Of a stretch of DNA of 17,547 nucleotides, positions 14,393-17,547 are shown one piece after another (position 1 is the first letter of the stretch; the number at the start of each line of letters is the position of its first letter). Origin of the DNA: Firmicutes bacterium UBA3932. Its GTDB lineage: Bacteria; Bacillota; Clostridia; Peptostreptococcales; Anaerovoracaceae. A program made the translations under genes and the position numbers. A model generated the notes under the pieces. The model was not told where the DNA came from and ran no database searches. It was given only the letters and a program-made list of their open reading frames with translations. The stretch spans positions 1 to 17,547 of the forward strand of contig DGEG01000033.1 of assembly GCA_002385825.1 (NCBI GenBank), given 5' to 3'.

Positions 14393-14423
14393 GCATGCAT
14401 TTTGTAAACAGCATTTTGCATGC
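14393..14423 (+). repeat. Inverted repeat in the amidohydrolase leader
   Basis: GCATGCA (14393-14399) and TGCATGC (14417-14423) can pair with a 17-nt loop, ending about 18 nt before the ribosome binding site AAAGGAG (14441-14447). The surrounding 14230-14390 is AT-rich and probably holds the promoter, for example TTGGTA (14319-14324) with TAGATT (14342-14347), a weak match. Confidence 0.35.
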
Positions 14424-14456
14424 AGTTGATAATTATGTACAAAGGAGTGTGAGAGT

Positions 14457-15722
14457 ATGTATACCTGTGATGTCAAGCGAATGGAGGACAAGATCAAGAC
14501 ATTCAGCCAGTTTGGTGCTACCGGCAAAGGCGGTATTACCAGGTATTCCCTGTCTCCGGAGGCACTGATGGCGAGAGCCGAGTTCAGGAAGAGAATGGAA
14601 GCTATCGGAGCGACTATTGAAGTTGACGATGTAGGGAACATGTATGCGACCATTCCCGGTTCCGATCCTGACGCCAAGAGAATAGTTATGGGTTCTCACG
14701 TAGACTCAGTCAGAAACGGGGGCAATTACGACGGTATTCTCGGCGTAATGGGTGCTATGGAAGTGTTGGAAACCGTTGTTGCAAACAATATCCCGCACAA
14801 GCATCCTCTCACGGCGATGATCTGGACCAACGAAGAAGGTTCTCTGTATCCACCGGCCATGATGGTTTCCGGTATAGTGTGCAATGATTATCTGCCGCCG
14901 GAAATTGCAAAGAATTTCAAGTTTGAAAATATGATGGCTTCCAAGAGCGTTCTGGATCCCACAAAGACCTTCGGCGAAGCATTGGAAGCTTCCGGTTACA
15001 AAGGTGATAAGAAATATAGATTAAATCCGGATCAATATGCAGCCATGTTTGAGCTTCATATCGAGCAAGGCCCGATTCTGGAAGATGCGGGTAATGATGT
15101 GGGCGTGGTGGACTGCGTTCTCGGTATGTTCAACTATCGTATCAAATTCTACGGGCAAGCAGCTCATGCAGGTACTTTCCCGATGCACAAGAGAAAGGAC
15201 GCTCTCTATGCTGCTGCTCAGGCCCTGTGCTATCTCCATGAGGAGATCGATAAATTAGGAAGACCCGAGCTTGTTTACACCACAGGTGAAATACTTTGTC
15301 ATCCTTGCGTGCATACCGTAATTCCCGATTTTGTAGAATTCTCTTTGGACGTAAGACATGAGGATCCCAAAGTACGCGAACAGGTTCTGGAAATCGTAAA
15401 GAGTCTTCCCACCAGAGAATGGGCAGGATGCAAGTGCGAGATTCAGGAAGCCTGGAAGAGAGATACGGTTTATTGGGACGAGAGACTGGTAGGATTTGTT
15501 GAGGAATCTGTCAAAGAATTAGGCTACAAGTATCAGCACATCAACTCCGGAGCGGGACACGATGCCCAGTTTGTCAGCTATATGATGCCGACCACAATGA
15601 TCTTTGTCGCGTCAAAGAATGGTCTGTCCCATTGCGAGGAAGAGTATTCCTCGCCGGAGCAGTGCACAATGGGAGCCAGCGTCATGCTGAATGCCGTACT
15701 CAAAGCGGACGCCACCCTGTAA
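14457..15722 (+). CDS. M20-family amidohydrolase (N-carbamoyl-L-amino acid hydrolase / allantoate amidohydrolase type)
   Basis: Zn-dependent cytosolic hydrolase of the hydantoinase/carbamoylase family, 421 residues, full length. Members split N-carbamoyl amino acids, beta-ureidopropionate, allantoate or ureidoglycolate to release ammonia and CO2. Metal-site residues visible: His81 in GSHVDS, bridging Asp92 in NYDGILG, Glu127 in TNEEGS, the His of ELHIEQGP, and a C-terminal His in LSHCEEEYSS. The dimerisation/substrate stretch FYGQAAHAGTFPM (usual form G.ANHAGTTPM) and SGAGHDAQ also fit. No hydantoinase, purine or pyrimidine catabolic gene is adjacent, so the substrate is open. Ribosome binding site AAAGGAG lies 9 nt before the ATG. 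A strong hairpin follows the stop. Confidence 0.88.
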   Translation: MYTCDVKRMEDKIKTFSQFGATGKGGITRYSLSPEALMARAEFRKRMEAIGATIEVDDVGNMYATIPGSDPDAKRIVMGSHVDSVRNGGNYDGILGVMGAMEVLETVVANNIPHKHPLTAMIWTNEEGSLYPPAMMVSGIVCNDYLPPEIAKNFKFENMMASKSVLDPTKTFGEALEASGYKGDKKYRLNPDQYAAMFELHIEQGPILEDAGNDVGVVDCVLGMFNYRIKFYGQAAHAGTFPMHKRKDALYAAAQALCYLHEEIDKLGRPELVYTTGEILCHPCVHTVIPDFVEFSLDVRHEDPKVREQVLEIVKSLPTREWAGCKCEIQEAWKRDTVYWDERLVGFVEESVKELGYKYQHINSGAGHDAQFVSYMMPTTMIFVASKNGLSHCEEEYSSPEQCTMGASVMLNAVLKADATL

Positions 15723-15771
15723 ACATACCGGTATAGATGCGAATCGAATATTGTTTTGACTCGTTTTGATC

Positions 15772-15800
15772 GAAGCCGCAGCGATTGCTGCGGCTTCTTC
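15772..15800 (+). terminator. Hairpin terminator after the amidohydrolase gene
   Basis: GAAGCCGCAGC (15772-15782) pairs perfectly with GCTGCGGCTTC (15787-15797) around GATT. The following TTC is a weak T-tract, but the 11-bp stem and position 50 nt after the stop fit a terminator. Confidence 0.7.
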
Positions 15801-15923
15801 AATACCTGTACATTCGACGGCCTGTACATAGCACCTTGCTATTTAATGCCGGCAGTAATAGAATGGAAACTAGAGATTAATGAATTTTGAAGGCATTGTA
15901 TTGAACGGATGTGAGGTGCTTTC

Positions 15924-16658
15924 TTGTTTAAAGTTTATATAGGCAAATTGATCTTTCGTTTATGTGTTTTTCTTGCGATCCTATGGATCTATTTTTATCG
16001 GATTGATTTGATTGACCACTTTCTCGCGCCGCAATTTGGACGCGTTTCTCCGTTGCATGTTATATGGATCATGCTGATGGCAGGAATGATCCTGCAAATG
16101 TTCCCCCAGGACAAAATCAATAGAATAACAATGGGCAGCAGAAAGCAATTCTCTCGTACGTACTCTCCGCCAGAAGAAGGGTATGACAAAGAAGCGCTGT
16201 ACGAATATACACTTAGGAATAACATCAAAAGTTGGATCGTTCTGCTGGTATGGATTGCGCTGAACAGTATCGTGGCATTGTTCTATCTGCTTGAGATAAT
16301 TGGCGCTAAAGAATTGATTTTGCTTTCTATGTTCTACTATGTGGCAGATCTTATTTGTGTGGTTTTATGGTGTCCTTTTCAGTCCTTCATCATGAAGAAT
16401 CGCTGCTGCATAAATTGCAGAATTTTTAACTGGGGTCACTTTATGATGTTCACACCTATGCTCTTTATTAAAAACTTCTTCACCTGGAGCCTGTTTTTCA
16501 CCTCGATTATTGTGCTTATCCGCTGGGAGATTACATACGCTTACCATCCTTATCGTTTTTGGGAAGGATCCAACATAAATCTCCGGTGTGAGTATTGTAA
16601 TGAGAAAATGTGCAGGATTAAAAAACCCCTCAATAATAAACGAGGGATTGTGAGTTAA
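15924..16658 (+). CDS. Multi-pass membrane protein with two Cys clusters, unknown function
   Basis: Function not recognised. It has 244 residues from a TTG start, chosen because GAGGTG lies about 6 nt upstream. About five hydrophobic segments: roughly 8-25, 43-60, 102-124, 130-150 and 172-198. Between segments 4 and 5 is NRCCINCRIFNWGHFMMFTP (Cys161, 162, 165), and near the C-terminus CEYCNEKMC (Cys222, 225, 230). The paired clusters could bind Zn or another metal, or form disulfides. I recall similar conserved hypothetical proteins in Clostridia, but no role. Preceded by the amidohydrolase terminator, so probably its own unit. Confidence 0.7.
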   Translation: MFKVYIGKLIFRLCVFLAILWIYFYRIDLIDHFLAPQFGRVSPLHVIWIMLMAGMILQMFPQDKINRITMGSRKQFSRTYSPPEEGYDKEALYEYTLRNNIKSWIVLLVWIALNSIVALFYLLEIIGAKELILLSMFYYVADLICVVLWCPFQSFIMKNRCCINCRIFNWGHFMMFTPMLFIKNFFTWSLFFTSIIVLIRWEITYAYHPYRFWEGSNINLRCEYCNEKMCRIKKPLNNKRGIVS

Positions 16659-16715
16659 CTGTTATTTTAAAAACGAGAATGGGTATATAAGTGGATAATC
16701 AGAGTGGTGTTATAT

Positions 16716-16743
16716 TTGTGTACTTGTATGTTCTGTCAATAAT
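16716..16743 (+). promoter_or_regulatory. Possible promoter of the flavodiiron protein gene
   Basis: TTGTGT (16716-16721), 16-nt spacer, AATAAT (16738-16743). It is moderate. The rest of 16659-16774 is AT-rich and has no other clear feature. Confidence 0.4.
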
Positions 16744-16774
16744 AAGTTTGAGGAAAAGGAGATAGAGAGATAAC

Positions 16775-17547
16775 ATGAAAAGGGTAGAAATCAGGAAAGA
16801 TTGGTATTGGGTCGGGAATCTTAATCCTGAACTGAGAGTTTTCGACGTCATAATGGAGACCGAGTTTGGCACCTCATACAATGCATATATCCTGAAAGGA
16901 TCCGAAAAGACCGTACTCTTTGAAGCTACCAAACTGAAGTTTTATGACGAATTTGTAGAAAAGGTCCAATCTATAGTACCTATTGAACAAATCGATTATT
17001 TGGTTGTGAGTCATACAGAGCCGGATCATACCGGCGTCATTGAGAAACTGTTGGACATTCATCCCGGGTTGAAAATCGTTGCTTCTCCCACCGGCATCGG
17101 CTTTATGAAGGAAATCTGCAATAGGGATTTCACTGAAATTGCGGTAAAGGACGGAGACGAAATCAGCCTCGGAAACAAGACGTTGCGATTCATTCACGCT
17201 CCCAATCTTCATTGGCCGGATACTATATTCACCTATGTTCCGGAAGACAAAACCCTGGTTACCTGCGATGCCTTCGGAGCGCATTTCTCCTTTGACGGGA
17301 TCACCAATGACAAACTGGCAGCTGCAGGTCAGGAAGAAAATTACTTCAAAGCAATGCGCTATTATTTCGATACGATTATGAAGCCTTTTAAATCTTTCCT
17401 GCTCAAGGGCATTGCTAAGATCGAGGATTTAGAAATTGAAACCATATGTCTCGGTCATGGACCGGTTCTCGTGAAAGATCCATGGAAGAATGTGGAGCTC
17501 TATAAGCAGTGGGCACTGGAGTCCAATCCCAACACCAAGAAAACCGT
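16775..17547 (+). CDS. Flavodiiron protein (A-type flavoprotein), 5' part
   Basis: Reduces O2 to water and/or NO to N2O in the cytosol of anaerobes. The frame is open to the right edge, 257 codons, and covers the metallo-beta-lactamase-like diiron domain. All diiron ligands of the family are visible: His80, Glu82 and Asp84 with His85 in HTEPDHTG, His146 in LHWPDT, Asp165 in TCDAFGAHF, and His228 in GHGP. The C-terminal flavodoxin (FMN) domain lies beyond the window; the last residues visible are the linker leading to it. The start ATG is preceded by AAGGAG with a long 13-nt spacing. No rubredoxin or rubrerythrin gene is visible in the window. Confidence 0.93.
   Translation, partial: MKRVEIRKDWYWVGNLNPELRVFDVIMETEFGTSYNAYILKGSEKTVLFEATKLKFYDEFVEKVQSIVPIEQIDYLVVSHTEPDHTGVIEKLLDIHPGLKIVASPTGIGFMKEICNRDFTEIAVKDGDEISLGNKTLRFIHAPNLHWPDTIFTYVPEDKTLVTCDAFGAHFSFDGITNDKLAAAGQEENYFKAMRYYFDTIMKPFKSFLLKGIAKIEDLEIETICLGHGPVLVKDPWKNVELYKQWALESNPNTKKT

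Noticed and set aside
14351..14699. Minus-strand ORFs of 88-108 codons over the start of the amidohydrolase gene
   Set aside because: Antisense shadows of a well-supported M20-family gene, with no family resemblance.
15725..15734. ATACCGGTAT palindrome just after the amidohydrolase stop
   Set aside because: A 10-bp palindrome is expected by chance in a window of this size, and nothing else supports a role.
16627..16646. CCCTC/GAGGG hairpin at the end of the membrane-protein gene as a terminator
   Set aside because: It lies inside the coding sequence, has only a 5-bp stem, and has no adjacent T-tract.
16874..17284. 136-codon minus-strand ORF at the right edge
   Set aside because: Antisense shadow of the flavodiiron gene, whose diiron ligands are all present on the plus strand.

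Overview
The window reads as a low-to-mid GC Bacillota chromosome, most likely an anaerobic, probably spore-forming member of the Clostridia. The basis is: strong AGGAGG-type ribosome binding sites, sigma-A type promoters, intrinsic terminators, a T-box leader, an S-layer-homology (SLH) surface protein with a YaaH/SleL-like GH18 domain, a DUF4489-like Cys-rich protein typical of Clostridia, and a flavodiiron protein. No phage, transposase or CRISPR array is visible. The only trace of possible past integration is a 17-bp inverted copy of the tmRNA T-arm just downstream of ssrA.

Region 1 (1-3300) is housekeeping. A divergent gene appears to leave the window on the left (minus strand, only its first codons present). 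On the plus strand follow an RluA-family pseudouridine synthase, two tandem type I signal peptidases, smpB (4-nt overlap with the second peptidase gene) and the tmRNA gene ssrA with its own promoter and terminator. SmpB and tmRNA are the two partners of trans-translation.

Region 2 (3300-10460) is metabolic and regulatory. A small CopZ-like metal-binding protein is convergent with a large AraC-type regulator that carries an extra C-terminal GH39-like domain. Divergent from the regulator is a saccharopine-dehydrogenase-like oxidoreductase, followed by a class II aldolase-family protein with its own promoter and a palindromic leader. Next comes a T-box leader whose specifier reads UAC (Tyr), placed directly in front of an AMP-forming acyl-CoA/aryl-CoA ligase rather than an aminoacyl-tRNA synthetase or transporter. 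This is the most unusual arrangement in the window.

Region 3 (10461-13560) is cell envelope: a secreted GH18 glycosidase with three SLH domains, and a membrane-anchored NodB-type polysaccharide deacetylase. The deacetylase's LysM domain appears split, with the head at the C-terminus and the tail before the catalytic domain.

Region 4 (13561-17547): a DUF4489-like acidic Cys-rich protein (minus strand), an M20-family hydantoinase/carbamoylase-type amidohydrolase, a multi-pass membrane protein with two Cys clusters, and the first 257 codons of a flavodiiron protein (O2/NO reductase) that runs off the right edge.

Several start codons differ from the longest-ORF starts, on ribosome-binding-site grounds: AraC regulator at 5833, oxidoreductase at 6024, aldolase at GTG 7454, and the pseudouridine synthase at 197 or 188. 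All functional calls come from reading motifs by eye; no database search was run.
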